A DNA stretch of 5,754 nt from Candidatus Eiseniibacteriota bacterium (GTDB lineage Bacteria; Joyebacterota; Joyebacteria; Joyebacterales; Joyebacteraceae), in the NCBI GenBank assembly GCA_030610515.1, contig JAUWRQ010000091.1:1-5754 (forward strand). Reading direction: 5' to 3'. Below the pieces are notes generated by a model. It had not been told where the DNA came from. It saw nothing but the letters and a program-made list of their open reading frames with translations, and ran no database searches. Every line of letters starts with the position of its first letter. Position 1 is the stretch's first letter. Positions 5,729-5,754 of this stretch are shown piece by piece. A program made the translations under genes and the position numbers.

Positions 5729-5754
5729 GGACGTCCCTGCCAGTGGGAAGCGGC

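Noticed and set aside
5206..5754. Zur operator (AT-rich dyad) upstream of the barrel or the small protein
   Set aside because: No AT-rich dyad resembling known Zur boxes was found in either visible upstream stretch; the true promoter is probably beyond the window.

Overview
This GC-rich window reads as chromosomal DNA from a Gram-negative (diderm) bacterium. It encodes a C-terminal-Phe outer-membrane barrel, a lipoprotein with a lipobox, and a periplasmic-binding-protein-dependent ABC transporter. The PD40 propeller lipoprotein and the codon use would fit lineages such as Gemmatimonadota, Krumholzibacteriota or Eisenbacteria, but that placement is only an impression. Every gene I can support lies on the minus strand, so transcription runs from high to low coordinates.

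Main locus (5717 down to 1213): five co-directional genes look like a complete zinc (or Zn/Mn) acquisition operon arranged from outside the cell inward. First comes a small secreted Cys/His-containing protein (5328-5717). Next is a 432-residue outer-membrane barrel with a histidine-rich loop (3907-5205). Then follow the periplasmic metal-binding protein ZnuA (2815-3876), the ATPase ZnuC (2096-2818) and the ABC-3 family permease ZnuB (1213-2103). The gaps are 122 bp, 30 bp, a 4-base ATGA overlap and an 8-base ATGGCTGA overlap, so the last three genes are probably translationally coupled. The expected route is metal through the barrel, then ZnuA, then ZnuBC into the cytoplasm. The promoter and any Zur operator would lie above 5754 and cannot be seen.

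Boundary (about 1155-1294): a perfect palindrome with 19-base arms at 1155-1194 probably ends the operon. It adjoins further inverted repeats that run into the 3' end of znuB, and the motif GGGACCCGC recurs in this stretch.

Downstream gene (64-951): a 295-residue lipoprotein made of six exactly 44-residue PD40/TolB-like propeller repeats, with its own strong Shine-Dalgarno. It is probably a separate unit. Bases 1-63 lie beyond its stop and hold nothing I can identify.

The most notable departures are a Walker B aspartate replaced by valine in ZnuC, the placement of the His-rich metal-trapping stretch in the outer-membrane protein rather than in ZnuA, and the uncharacterised CxxC/His protein at the head of the locus.
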